A DNA stretch of 64,000 nt. It comes from Torreya grandis. Its lineage: Eukaryota > Streptophyta > Pinopsida > Cupressales > Taxaceae. The notes beneath the pieces were generated by a model. That model was not told the origin of the DNA and ran no database searches. It saw nothing but the letters and a program-made list of their open reading frames with translations. The stretch spans positions 2,816,501 to 2,880,500 of the forward strand of contig JARHVA010000666.1 in NCBI GenBank assembly GCA_037957365.1. The letters are read 5' to 3'. The position numbers and the translations under genes are program-made. Positions 11,040 to 24,269 of the stretch are shown piece by piece. Each line of letters begins with the position of its first letter. Position 1 is the stretch's first letter.

Positions 11040-14037
11040 AATCATGCCTCAATCTTTAGGCTCATTAGAGGGTGATGAAACCAAAGAATAAGGACTAGTG
11101 AAGTGAACCTTTACCTATGATCCGTGAAGAGGAAGAGTTTAATGATGTGATAAGATAACTAGTTTTGATCAGAGAGGAAGTACCTAGTGAGCCTGATGTG
11201 CAAGTGGAAAACTTGTAACCACACATAGAGGGACATACATCAATAAGGAATCAAAGATGACGTGCAAGGACAAGAAGAAAACTAAAACACCTCTTACACC
11301 CCTGTGTTGATCAAAGAAATGTAATACCCCAAATTAGTGTTATGCACTAAGAAATGGGAATATAATATGTTGACCTATTAAGTATTTGATTATAATCACT
11401 AAAAAAATAGGAATAAGACGTAATTACAATATAATTTTTGGGTTGAGTGCCAAAACACTAAGAATGAGATCATTTATGATCTCATGGTTTTCAATCTTCT
11501 CAATGATTTTAGAGTGTTTTAGTTCTTCAACTTACCATATTTTATAAATATTGTGGATGTCATAAGATTTCTTATCTCACATATCCATGAGGACTAATTT
11601 TATTTCACAGGGTGTATAATGTGGATCAATGCCCAAAGAAGTAGTAAGGTCATGGGTTTAAAATGCTCATGCAATGACCTTAATGGGAATTTGGAGGACT
11701 GAGATGAAATTGAGAAAATAGAAGTGGTGCTAAAGTATAAGAAGCAAGGCCATGCCATGCACATATCTAGTCTCCAAGATCTAGCCCTTTAGGTTACTAA
11801 ACACTTGGCCATGACCAATCTTGGAGGAGTTGACATATGGAATGAATTTGATATGTTGCACCTTTACCTAACCAATTAGATGGCTCAGGGGCTTAAGTAT
11901 AATTATTCCTAGTACTTTTCTATGTGAATCATTGCATATGTGGAAAAGGCCTATCTCCTACCAAATTAAAAGTTTGCTTATGGTGAAATTATTATTTTAT
12001 TGGTATTTGATGAGATTAGAGTGCTAGAATACATCAATAGTAAATTAATGTGGGCCTTACCACCTAAGAACAATTCTCCACCTAACTAGTTCAAATTATT
12101 CACCTACCTTGGCACCATTACCCCTTCCATAAATTAAGAATAAAGGGCTAGTTTGATGGGATGAAGGAAGGATTTGGGAATGAATGATGCATCCCTAAGG
12201 AATTACCCATGTAGATGGGGGATAAATCTTAGTTTGTGGTGAAGTAGAACTATTCATTAGCATGCATCTAGATGGACCCTATAGAGGACTTGTCTAGGTG
12301 ACTTAAAATACATTATGCTTTCATGACTAGGTATTTAATAAATTAAATATATGATGCATGCCTGATGAAAATTGACACTGATAAGATTAATTTTGAGTCT
12401 CACACTATTCACCAATTATATGTATACCCAGTAAATAAAGCTTATTGATAGAATTAGGAATCAAATAACACTGATATCAAATCTCAATTAGATCCTAGTT
12501 TGGGAAAATTTTCACTTATTATATAAAATATTGATTCCAAAGAAGAAGATGTCAAGAAATAGTGAGATTAGAAAAGAAACCATTCCACCCCTATATAAAA
12601 TTGGAATACATCAAAAGGAGAAGAGGTTGGGGCATGATGCCAATTTGAGTGTTCAATAGGAAAAACTAAAGTGGAAAAGGACTATCCCTTTGACACCATG
12701 AGATTGAGGGCTGCCTAGAGATCAAAAATAAGAAGGCCCTGATTCTACCACACAAACATTTAATCCTTTGAAATAATATATTTCTACACCAAAAGTTGGG
12801 GAATCTGAACTGAGAGCGGTGACTCCTAAAATGACACCTGAGAGGGGACCTTACCTTTAAGTAATAAAAAGAAGCCACACCAAAACCAAAAAAGGAACCC
12901 TCTCTAATGTGTCACAAAGAGTCTACCCTTAATGACATACAAGTGGAAGTTAGGATTCCCATTAGTAAAGAGAGGGATGGCATAGGCATAACTTTGGACA
13001 CTGGTGACCTAGATGCTATCACAAGTTACCAACAAGATGAGCTAGACATTGAAATACTTGAGCTTGACCCCAATATAGGTAAATGGCCTATTTATGAATT
13101 CATGCAATAGAATATACCATCTACTCATGCCAATACTTCCATTCCTACTAAGTTCTAACAGAATGTCCTAAAGAAGTACCTATACATGTGGTAATATTTT
13201 CCCAATGATGACTTGATCAATCAGACTCAATGAGATCTTTCCTTTTACATGGATATATATGATGAAGAGTGTTGCTTTGAACTACCTTCAGATAGTATTA
13301 TTTTAGCACTAGGAGAGATGAAGCTTCCTAATACATTTCGAATGGATCTTTGTTAGTGTTTATCAGCTCATAAAAGCATAACCCTTGTTAATTTTGCTCA
13401 TGAAGTGATAAGGTAGAATGTCTTATAGGATTTTGATGTGAATTAACTTAAGAAAATGCATCAAGAGGTCATTTTCTATATTTCTAGGAGTGCACAAAAT
13501 GAATAAAGATTGAATAAGAGTTATAAGATTTTAAGCACCAACTATAAATAATAAATACATCTACAGTGAAGAATGTAAGACTCTGCAAGACAATTTTCTA
13601 ATAGGAGATGACCCTTGTTGATGGAGTGTCCCTCAAAGGAGAAGCTATTGATAAATTAGGGACCTTGATAGAAATTTTGTTGAAAAATGTAAAGACTAGG
13701 TAAAACCTTAGTGTGACCAAACTTGGGCAACAGATCAATTCACTAAAGCTATTGAAGTTTTTAAAATCTTTTTTACTAGATTTGGTGTTATGATTCCCAA
13801 CTTTGATGGGGTTTTGATCAAATTAGCATAGCCTGCTATAATTTTGGAAGCAAGGCTTTAGGTAGAATAACTTCAACACTAATAATTGGTCAAGAACATT
13901 TTTATAATAAAATTTAGATCTGAGGGTGAAAAATAATTTTAGGATGTGAAGTCCCATGAAAATAAAAATAAGTGATTTTTATCAATATTTAAACACTAGT
14001 TTTGTATCCCTTCGAGGATAGGTTTTGATAGAGCTAT
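11040..14037 (+). pseudogene. Unassigned decayed plus-strand ORF, part 1 (interrupted by element B)
   Basis: Long protein-like plus-strand region with many TAG/TAA stops and frame changes. Recognisable stretches are G-H-A-M-H-I-S-S-L-Q-D-L near 11740-11790, G-G-V-D-I-W-N-E-F-D-M-L near 11830, a clean 67-codon frame at 12907-13110, and F-F-T-R-F-G-V-M-I-P-N-F-D-G near 13770-13815. No family recognised. It lies downstream of the element A integrase in the same orientation, so it may be an additional 3' ORF of A, but a separate element is equally possible. Element B is inserted at its end: the codons before the insertion read F-D-R-A, and the frame resumes on the far side at 33871. Confidence 0.5.
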
Positions 14038-17000
14038 TGTTAACAATTTTGACCTCACAGGTCAAATTATCACCCCTATCATTTGAAACTTTGCCTGTCA
14101 TGCTAGTTTGTCTTGTTAGTTAGTATTTTATTCTTTAAAATTCATTAAACTAATCATTTGAAGCCTCGATTAATAGGTCTTAAGGTGTATTAGGTGAATT
14201 GAGGTTTTGTCCTTCATTTATCTTGTGCTTCTATAGTCATTTTTTGGACTTTTCAAACCATTTTCAATGGTGAAAATATTATAAAGTGTATTTATGAGTG
14301 TCATAACATTTTTCAATTTCATTTTCTTCTTAACATAGGAAAAATCAAGTTGATCACATTCTAGACTAACTTCATGATTCATTTTCATGCAATTTTAACC
14401 ATTTTGTGACCTCCAGGGAAGGTTTTGTAAGGTTTTGATAGTATCTAATTAGAAGGAAGACAAATTTCATGATTTCACACTTGATAAAATATTTTAAATA
14501 CTCAATAACAAATTTTACAACATTTTAATCAAATCTCCTTTGTAAATTTAGCTTTTTCAGTGCAAAAACAAGCCTTTTTGTTAGATCCTTATAGGTTTTT
14601 AGAGGTTTTTTGTGTGAAAAAATATAAAATACCAAATTTATTCCCAAAAAATGTCATATAATAGGTTTAGAGGATGTTCTAGATGAAAAAATGGAAAAAA
14701 CCCCACTTTGCTCTTATAACACCCTTCTTAGACAGCTCTAGGAAGGCCTAAGGTTTTCACTCTGTATGACCAACAAAGAAAGATTTTTTTAAAAATATAT
14801 TGTGAATTTATAGGTACCATATTTTACTTAAAATTTATGGTATTTTTTGTTATGTTCATCTCCCCATACTCATTAATAATCACTAACAGTGCAAGGGTGT
14901 CTAGATGGCCTATTCATCTAGACAAGGTCTAAGATTTCTCTATTTCTTCACTTAAAAATTAAATAAAGAGGAATGGTTTTAAGGGGGTAATTAAAGGGTC
15001 AAATATGACCTATTAAAAATTTTATTCATTAGGTAACTCATTCTAGGAATGTATTTATATCATAAAACATGTTTCTTATGTTGTCCTTCTGAATGGTCTT
15101 TTTAGTCAATTTCAGAGTAGAACTTGAGTTGTTAGGATTGTATATTAATATTAAGAGGTAATAAAATAAATTATGATGTCCTTCCATACCTAATTAACCT
15201 AGGAAAATATTCATAATTGTTCATTTTAATCATAGTCTCCTTGGGACATTTTAAATGAGCTACTCTCTTTGAAAAGGCACATATGAAGTATATAAGTTTT
15301 AGAGATAGATGAATGGTTTGAATGAAATAGTGAAAAAAATTATAAGGTTTCAAGAAGACTCATTTCACTCTTTAGGATTATTGATATGTCTAAAGACACT
15401 CGATAAGGTCAAAATACTCAAAAGGCGTATTATGACCGAGTGGATAATCAAACCTTTATATTCAGATCATTAAGTTATAATGAACATGTAGACATGATAA
15501 GAATAATTCATTTTCCCTCTCTTTTAATTTTTTGAGAATTATGTATTGAATTATTTATGGAATATTATAATCAATACTAGTGTTTTAATCCTTGGTAGGT
15601 GAGTTTATGACAAATGCCTTGAATCAGTGAACATCTACAATAGTCATGGAGAGCAGAGGTTTGAAGAGGAAATGATTTATTTCATGAGCCAACTCAAGTT
15701 TAAATTAAAAAAATTTACACACCTTATTTCTTATGAGTAAATTGGACACTATATGGATCAATAAAGTGAAATATTTTCATAGAAAATTTTTTAGGTGGGA
15801 TTATGGTAGAAGTCACAGAGGGAAATGACTACCTCCATCAGTCATAAGGAGTAGAGGACTGAAGAAGTAGGTGTTTTTGTTTAAGATCCCAAATTAAATA
15901 TCAAGAACATAATTTTAGGGTATATCATGCTTTAACCTAATGATAACATTGAAATCAAAGAAGAAAACATTTTTTGAATGCCAAAAACATTATAAATTTG
16001 CCTTATTTGGAGAACTAAGGTAGTTTTGTGAAAATTAAGGTAAATGTGACCTTTTGTTTCAACCCATTCAAAAAACCTTGTGGTAAATTAGATGTTCCAA
16101 AAGTAAAGTGTGGAGGGTAAAGATAAATAAATGAGGATTTCAAAATAATTTTTGTCTTTATGACTAATTTCCCACCTCTCCTCAGTCTGTACAACAGGGA
16201 GAAATGATCATCTATAGTAGTCAACATGAAGATACTCCAGAGGACCATGTTTGAACATGGAAATAATAAAGGGTTTAATGTAATTCAACCATTTAGTGAT
16301 TAAAAATCAACTATGATGTTATATTCTCACTCAACCACTTCACATATACTCCATAATGTTTTACTCAGTTCATATAAGGTAGAATGATGATCTACACCTT
16401 GTAAATAGTGAATTTAAGATGAGGATGGAAGTTGAGATTTTAGAGAATAAAGTAAATTATATTAGTTATTTAAAAAGGAAAAAATTAAATTATAAGGTTC
16501 ATAAACTGTCATCTTAATCCAAAGTTAATGTTAGATCACAACTTACAACCATTCATTGTTTGACTCAAATAGTGATATGAGAGAAAAGCTAGAGCTCAAG
16601 GTAGTTCAGTCATGAGATTGGTTTCATGAATAATTTAAAGGGGGAATAATGAAATTTTAGGGTTCATGAAATTAAACTTCACTTAAATTTTGAATACACA
16701 TATATTCAATTGTCTTTTTCAACACTAAATAGTCACTTATAATGAGATTTAGTAGAGTATGAGATAGATTTTGTTTGATTCAAAGAAAAATAGTGAGATG
16801 AAGTTAAAGTAAGAGTAAAAATTTAAAGGTTGGTATATAGACTATTTTAATTATAAATTAGTCTTTATAAAGACATAAAACCTTGAAAAAATCTTAAGGA
16901 TGTTCCTTAGTATAATATTGTAGTCCTAAGAGCCTAAAATATGCACTTACAGTCATCCTCTTTTGGCTTAGACAGTGGTATGAAGTTGAGGTTGAATTCA

Positions 17001-20000
17001 AAATGATTGGTAAGAGAATAGATTTTATGGTATTAAAATTAAAATATTATAAATAATTCAAAGGTACAAGTACTTTTTATTATATTATAAACCCCATCTC
17101 ATATCTGTATACAATTTACTGTCGTGTTCAAGGACATAATATCTACCTACAACCAATATATAATTTGAACTTAGTTTTGATAAGAATGGGATTTTTGGGA
17201 TGTTAGAATTTAAATAATATTTAAGATGTATCACATAATAATAATCATAGTGGAACATCATGAAGACACTTCAAAGGCAATCCACCTCTTCCATAAATCA
17301 AATAAACACCTACAGCTAGGTCACTATTAATTGTGTAGTGTAAAACATGAGTTAAGTGGATCAAGCCAATAAGAATTACCAAATAGGTTTTATAGGATTT
17401 AATAAAACTATTATAGAGGTTGAAAATTTATATTTTAATATCCATTTGATATCAAACTCAAACCCAGTTAGTGATGTCTAGTGTAATTTAAGAGACATGT
17501 GCTCAAGGTATGGAAGAAAACTTGTATGAAGGAGAGAAGATGGGTTTGGAATGTTTTAAAAAAGTGTTAATGAGTTTTTTAGGTATGTTAATAAATAATA
17601 AAAACTCTCACCACATATAATAACATATAAAAACCATTGAAACATTAGTGAACACCTACAATTGCTAAGGCTTCCTACATGACTAGTGAGGCAAACAATG
17701 CTTAAGAGACCCAAATGGTCAAGTGATGACAAATGAAAGATGTCAGTGGATTGGTAGGCCATGTTTAATTTCCATGAAGGATTAAAATAATGATTATTTT
17801 TCATAAAATTTAATAAATACTCCTAATCACAAAAAATTTAAGTACAACAACTCAGCCACATACCTATTGAAAACTTAGGCAACCAACTAGCTAAGTTTTA
17901 GTAAATTTGAGTTTTGAGGCCTCTATAAGCATGATATAGATATTAAATTTGGTATAATTAGTGGTAATGAGTGTATTTAATTTTACATGGTCTTTAAATT
18001 TTCATATAATTAGTGGATATATCTATTATTTTATCTCAAACCTAGGCCATTTCATTTATAGGGTCTAGTTAAGAGACCTAGAGATTCACTTGAGATTAAG
18101 AACACAAATCAAGCATTTAAAACATCATGAATGGATTTTAAGGAATATTAAAAGAAAAAAATGATGTTAATACACTCTTAGATGTCAAAAATCCCTAATT
18201 CTCAGTCTAAGTTCCCTTGAAGGCTTATAAAAGTAATACAGTCTCAAACCCTAAACACCCTGACTACGCACCAAATGAATACAGAGGAAAGTTGAACACT
18301 TTTAGAGAATTTAGAACCATATAGTGAAATTATTTTAAGGTTTATGATATTATACCAGAATTGGGAATGATCTCTCAGACCCAAGACCCATTTTTGACAC
18401 CTCTTAAAGGAAATCTAAGATAGTCACATGAGGAGGAACTTCAGATGCTCATACCATCTCTCATACTTTTCAGGAGACCCAGTGGTGTTTTTAGGTATTA
18501 TATCGGTACCATAAAAATAATATTGTGGCATTATGAGGTCATTTGGATGGTTTTTATTTATGAATAATCGTTAAGACCCCAGACAGGTCTTAAACCCTTC
18601 TAAAACCTGAGTTATGACTAGTTTGCAAAGATGGACCTAAAATGCACATAAAATTCAAAAATTGACCCTAAAACATATAATAAATTATATTATACTATTA
18701 TATAATCCTCCACATGTACTATTTTGTACCTTCACTTATATGGAATAGTAAAAAACTATACTTTTTCATTTTTTAAGCTAAAATAGGGGTTATGAAGAGT
18801 GTAAATTGATGCTAATCAATGGAAATTTTAGTTAAATAATTTTTTTGCATATACATGTTAAAAAATTCAGATTAAATAACTCTAAATTTCCCAAACCATT
18901 TAGATATTTTGGGCTAATAAAAAAATTCTTCAAAAAGGCAAGCTTGCCAATGGCCATTTCAAGGTTATTGTACCTCTATAGTGTTCCAAACCACCAAATT
19001 TAGCATATATCATGGTGATATCATGGATAAAGTGAATTAATTTTTTTTTTTTAGTTTCATACAAGTGTGGGGTATCATGATAATTATCTTCACTTTCTAG
19101 GCTTAGGAGGGCTAATTAGGCCTAATTTGACTCAAAGAATGAGCTAGAAAGTATATCTATACTCATATTTATGCCACCAAATTTTGTGTGGAGATTTAAG
19201 GGGGAAAAGGGTATATAAATATTATAATTTTAATATTTTAATCTCCATATTCACCCAAATAAAAAGATTTGCTGAAAAAAGGTAACAAGGAATTGAGAAG
19301 AAATGCTTGGTTTTGGTGTAAAACCAAGTATTTTTGAGTGTTTTATGGATAAAATTTCCTTGTTATAGGTATGGTATGCCATTTATAATCCATCCATGGA
19401 GTAAATTTGAAATATTTGAGCAAAAACCAACTTTTTCCTTCCACACCTTGGTGGAAAATGAGCATTTGAAGGAGTAAAGAGACTAAATCAATGCATAAGG
19501 TTCTTAATAAGCTTTATCAAAGATAATACTTGACTTATACACCACATTAGAAGTTATATCAAGTAAAATATAAATTTTAAGGATGTTATAAAGTTTTAAA
19601 AGGTCTCAAATCTCTAAAAAGGACTCCTTGCCCTTCCTCTGCCAATGTTAAAGACAAAGTCAAACAAGATTGAAGAAATATCCTAAAAACCTCAAACAAG
19701 TGGTGAAACATCATCAATAAGAATAAATAAGGGTTAAACTAAAAACTTCAATGAAATTTAATTCCTACTTTCATAGAGGAAGACTCATTCACCAAGGAGA
19801 CATGTAAGCTAAGATATAGGGTGTACAAGTAAGAATATATGCATATAAATTGGTCAAAATCCATTAATCAAGGTTGAATAACCTCCTAAATAAATTTTAA
19901 TGTTTCTAATACAAAACATATTAACCCTTACACAATTTTTTAGTAATGGAAAAAAGGAGAAAATAAAGGAAGTGTTATGTAGTAGTAGAGAAGGGGTTGA

Positions 20001-20740
20001 AAAGGAAGACTTTCCTATTTTGGGGTTGCTTTGTCCCCCTTCCCTCTCTCATCTCTTATATTGTATTTGTTTTTTAATTTAATAATATAAATCTTTGATT
20101 TTGGTTGTGCCAAAATGCTACCAAAATTTGTATTCACCTTTTGAGATAAATAAAAAGCTTTTGTTCCTCCAATTTTAGGTTTTTTGAGTGAAGTGTATGT
20201 GTTTACCATTAATATAACCTAGTGAAGCATTTTTCCCCTATGTTATTGTCTATTTATTATACCTTAATAAGAGATATTTGATTTTATATAGGTCATATTA
20301 AGTGTCTATATCATATTTAGTTCAAACATTGGATGTGAGTCCAATTCTTTTACATTCCTTCCTTGCATAAATTGAGTTTATCAAGTCCTTCTAAAATATT
20401 TTTGTAGAAGTCATTATTGAGTGTAGATAATGTGTGAAAGTTTATCCCTTTCATAAGATTTTTTATTTTAATCATAAGTGGTCATAAAACATGAATACAT
20501 CACCTTCATTTCCAATTTCCCTTTCAATACCTTTGAAAATAGTATCCTTTTTCACCCTTTCCATTGTCAAAATCAATAGATAGTAGGTTTTAAAATAAGT
20601 TTTAGAGAAATAATCAAAGTAAAAAAACCTCTATAGATATTATCTCCATTCTAAAGTCACCCACACTTAGGATATATTCCATGATTTAGTAGGAGTGAAA
20701 AACAACATGCGTTTTCTCAAGGGCACGTTTCTGATTGATA
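14038..20740 (+). repeat. 5' LTR of element B (6,703 bp)
   Basis: Begins TGTTAACAATTTTGACC and aligns collinearly along its whole length with 27155-33870. The first few hundred bases differ at very roughly one site in eight, while several blocks of 50-70 bases are nearly identical. It ends at ctgattgata, matching ctaattgaca at the end of the 3' LTR, nine bases before the primer site. No coding frame was recognised inside. Short open frames here, such as 16015-16248 or 19900-20082, have no family features and are not kept open in the other LTR. Confidence 0.88.
19212..19220 (+). promoter_or_regulatory. Possible TATA box of the element B LTR
   Basis: TATATAAAT follows a G-rich stretch about 1.5 kb before the LTR end, a plausible U3/R boundary for so long an LTR. 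The corresponding place in the 3' LTR (about 32340) reads tatctatact, so it has decayed there. Weak evidence in AT-rich DNA. Confidence 0.25.
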
Positions 20741-20748
20741 ATAATTTT

Positions 20749-20765
20749 TGGCACACCTGGTGGGA
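20749..20765 (+). other. Primer-binding site of element B
   Basis: TGGCACACCTGGTGGGA, starting TGG as the complement of a tRNA 3' CCA end should, nine bases after the 5' LTR. Its position and form fit a minus-strand primer site. Which tRNA it matches was not determined; C-to-T or G-to-A changes may have altered it. Confidence 0.65.
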
Positions 20766-20879
20766 TACATTATCCTTAGCATATATTATGTTTGGAACTA
20801 AGTAAAATTACTTGTAACAGTTGAGGATACTCATTATCATCATAACCTAAAAAATTCTTCAAGTTGTAGAGTTTTTAGC

Positions 20880-22833
20880 AACATTCAAGTAGTAATTTCA
20901 TGCCAAAGGTTACCATAAGATCATCTAGTAAAGGTATTCATCTTGATTTAATTGAGTTTCATTATAATTATTATAAAATATCAAGGTTTAATAAGACAAA
21001 CCCCTATACTAAAAATCAATATCTATCTCTTGGTTAGACTATTGTCCTAAACAGTGAAATTCCCACTATCAAAATAGCCATCAAAAACTAAGTTTTTATC
21101 TCATTCAACAGAGCTAGCCCATTGAATTTATCCTATTTTAATGACATACCTATATTATCTCTTAATATCATCATATTATTCTTAGGATAATATCAAACAA
21201 CTCTTATTATGAATGCCAAGGATGTTGTCAGGCTCTGTTCAGTCCATAATGTCTTTTGGGAGAACGTGGCTATTAGACTACTTGTTGTTTCCTTCAAAGG
21301 AAAACCAATACAGTGGTATAGAAACCTCCCATTTAACTCCATTTCTTCCTAAGATGACTTAGGTTCAACCTCAGTCAGATAATTTGAGGATAAATATGAT
21401 CACATGTTCTTAGTTGAATAACTAACTACCATAAAGAGGGATCCTCATGAGTTCATGACTGACTTTAACCTCAGGCTCCAAAAACATGGACCAAGATACC
21501 TCTATTGATTATGACATACCCAAAATATGAATTCTTATATATCTAAGATCCCTCAATTTAGACATTAGTATTATGATACAGTTAATAGGTGGTAATAATT
21601 TACTTGATGCATTTGAAATCACAATAAGAGCCGAGAATAATTTGATACAAGATGTAAAATTGGAAGTTATGCCTCCTATGAATTTTTCCCTAAAAAAAAC
21701 CCATACCATCTCCTTAAGCTCCTAAATTGGATCTTATTCCAGTCCCCAAGGCACAAGCATTAGCCCCTCCTAGCCAATCAACTGAGATGGGATAACTCAA
21801 AGGGATGTTGCAGTACTTTGTGAATGAGATTGTCCAACTAAATATTCAAAAATATCAAGTGAATAGGCCTTATAAAATGCCTAATCAACCTACTTATCAA
21901 CATTTTAGAGATAATAGGCCACCGTATCAAAGTTTTAGACAATAGAGGACATCTTACTAAGCTCTAGGAGCTATAACTCAAGCTAAACCATATGTATCTA
22001 TTGATTCTAATGCACCTTCCACTTCAAAGGAAATTATTCCTATACCACCTCAAAACAAATTGATGTAAGACTCAATTTTTTATCCCTCTAATCTCAATGA
22101 TGTTCAAAACGAAGCCTTGGTATCACAAAGCATGGTTATTCTTTAAATGACACAAAAAGACATTTCTCTTCAAGGATATCAATACCAAGAAATAGGTTTG
22201 GTACCATGAGGAGAGGTTTAACAAGTTCAAGGGTATCCTAATAAAATTAATGTAAATTTGGAATTAGATGATCATGTGGCTCTCAATTAGGTTGGCAAGA
22301 CTAGCATGCCAAATGGCCAAGTTGCATTTATTAATAAAGCTAAAAGAAGAGCCATTGATGAAACCCAAGAGGTGATTCATGCTTCAAGTATTCATAATTA
22401 TGTTTCAAAAGGTACCAAATACCATATTTCTGCCCTAATATTTTAGAAAAATCATAAAATAGAATCTATAAAAGTTCATTAAGTAACTTTAGTTCATGAG
22501 CATCTAGTGGTTCAAAAGGTGAAGCCAAAGTCTAGTTGGACTTTATTCAGTATTTTATGTCAAATGAAGAAGTATAACATTAGCATAAAATTTGGGATTC
22601 ATTATATATTCTAAGATAAAAATACATACTCATTTAAGAGCTTTCAACTCTCAAGTTATCTCCAAAACTAGTTGAGAAAGAGAGTGTTATTTTGACTAAT
22701 TTAGACCAACCAATGAAGCGACAAGTGCATTAGGTACATAAGATGGCAAAGGCTGCAAAATTGAGGTATAATTGAATAAAATCCTGCTTTTTATATCTAT
22801 TTTATAGTTAGTGACACTTTAGTTCATAATTGT
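20880..22833 (+). pseudogene. gag of element B, decayed
   Basis: The capsid-like region at about 21200-21500 reads N-A-K-D-V, F-K-G-K-P-I-Q-W-Y-R-N-L-P, then K-R-D-P-H-E-F-M-T-D-F-N-L-R-L-Q-K. This matches the gag of Tat-like plant elements, including the conserved W-Y/F-x-N-L-P. A Gln/Pro/Asn-rich linker follows (Q-H-F-R-D-N-R-P-P-Y-Q near 21898). Near 22320-22380 comes V-A-F-I-N-K-A-K-R-R-A-I-D-E-T-Q. No clear zinc knuckle was found. Many TAG/TAA stops, often where Gln is expected. It would form the virus-like particle in an intact element. Confidence 0.65.
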
Positions 22834-23330
22834 ATGGTGGATAGTGGAGCCAATAGCACTGTCATGCCCAAGCAAATTATAAATAAGAATGGTTTAGTTT
22901 ATGAATCAAATACAAAATGGGTACTACATATGGATGGGTTACAAAAAAATAAATTAGGAATGATTAATAACCTGAATTTGACACTCCATGCTTGTCTAAA
23001 TGTTACCATTCAGTAGGATGTAGTGGGGGTGGACTTGCCTCCTTACTTTGCTATGTGTTTATCAAGAGACTTCACCTCAAAGATTGGGGGCTACCTTTCT
23101 GCTGATTAGATATATTTAATGTGAAAAACTAGGTATGGTACAAATGTAACAATACATTATAAACCCATTCCATATTTATACTTGGATCCTTATATACCAA
23201 GTGTTGTAAACACTAACTATTTCATCTCAGATGAAGTGTTAGAATCTAGTGGAGTGGAAACTAACTTGCCTTTATATTGAGTTCTAGATTTATTTCTTGA
23301 TGAATGGGCCTCAAGTTTACATGATCATGA
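22834..23330 (+). pseudogene. Aspartic protease of element B
   Basis: The active-site motif V-D-S-G-A-N-S-T-V-M-P is intact (D-S-G-A at 22840-22851) in a 60-codon open frame, 22834-23016. Downstream, near 23055-23110, is L-S-R-D-F-T-S-K-I-G-G-Y-L-S-A-D. This is the counterpart of the S-R-D-W-x-x-x-L-x-G-Y motif in the same place of element C. Stops TAG/TAA interrupt the rest. The enzyme would process the polyprotein. It leads directly into the additional RNase H. Confidence 0.75.
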
Positions 23331-23433
23331 TCCTTAAAAGTTTATTGAGGAAGAGAGACTTGGTGTTTATTTTCTCCATGAGAATGATGCACTAATTCCA
23401 ACCATGGTGAAGGATGATGAATTTAGTGAAGGT

Positions 23434-23830
23434 CTATGGAAATTGTACTTTGATGGATTAAGGAACAAACATGGTATCAAGACTGGAATTATTTTGATTT
23501 ATTTATAAAATCATAGGTATTTTGATTCAATTAAGCTTCATTTTGGTTGTTCAAACAATTTTGTAGAGTATGAATCACTAGTTCATGGTTTTCAGTGGTC
23601 TAGGAAGATGAGAATCAACACCTTGCAAGTTTTTGGTGATATTAAACTTATAGTTCACCATGTAATAGGTCTTAATGTATGTAAAAACACATTTATTGGA
23701 TATTATAAGTATAGGGTGTGGTAATTTCTTGAGGATTTTTAATATTTTAACATTCAGACAATATCATGAGATAATAGTAAACATGCAGATAGGTTGGCTG
23801 CCATAGGGGCTTAATTTAGCATTTTAGCTA
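23434..23830 (+). pseudogene. Additional (archaeal-type-like) RNase H of element B, placed before reverse transcriptase
   Basis: A second RNase H domain lies between protease and reverse transcriptase. Visible in order: L-W-K-L-Y-F-D-G (first Asp), I-K-T-G-I-I-L, F-V-E-Y-E-S-L-V-H-G (Glu), V-F-G-D-I-K-L-I-V (Asp), and D-N-S-K-H-A-D-R-L-A-A-I-G-A (last Asp). All four catalytic acids of the family are therefore present, with TAA/TAG stops between them. An RNase H of this type, distinct from the Ty3-type one next to reverse transcriptase, is known from Tat-like plant elements. The subtype is my inference from the motif pattern. Confidence 0.7.
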
Positions 23831-24269
23831 ATATTAAAAATGAGAAAATTTAGTCACACATTAAGGTGGTTGTGAGGTCTTCCATTCTATATAACCATGA
23901 GAACTAGCAGGTATTTGAGGATGATAATCATATTATCAGGTTCTTGTAAGAGGATAACTAAAAACATTAAATGTTGCCTAATGAATGGGACATAGTTGAG
24001 AACATATTCAATGGTGTTGATGATATGAGAAAAAAAAGTCATCTTTGTCAACCAAAGAAGATCACTATGCCAATGTGGATATTGCAAGTAGAAATAACTT
24101 GAAATTGGGTAAAGTATGCACTCCTTCACAAAAATAATCTTTCATTGAATTATATATGGGTTTTGCTAATGTGTTTATGTGGAAATGTATCAATCTAAAA
24201 GGATTTGACCCAAGTCTAGATCAACACACCATTGAGCTAGAGGCTGAAATTAAACAAGTGAGACAAAGG

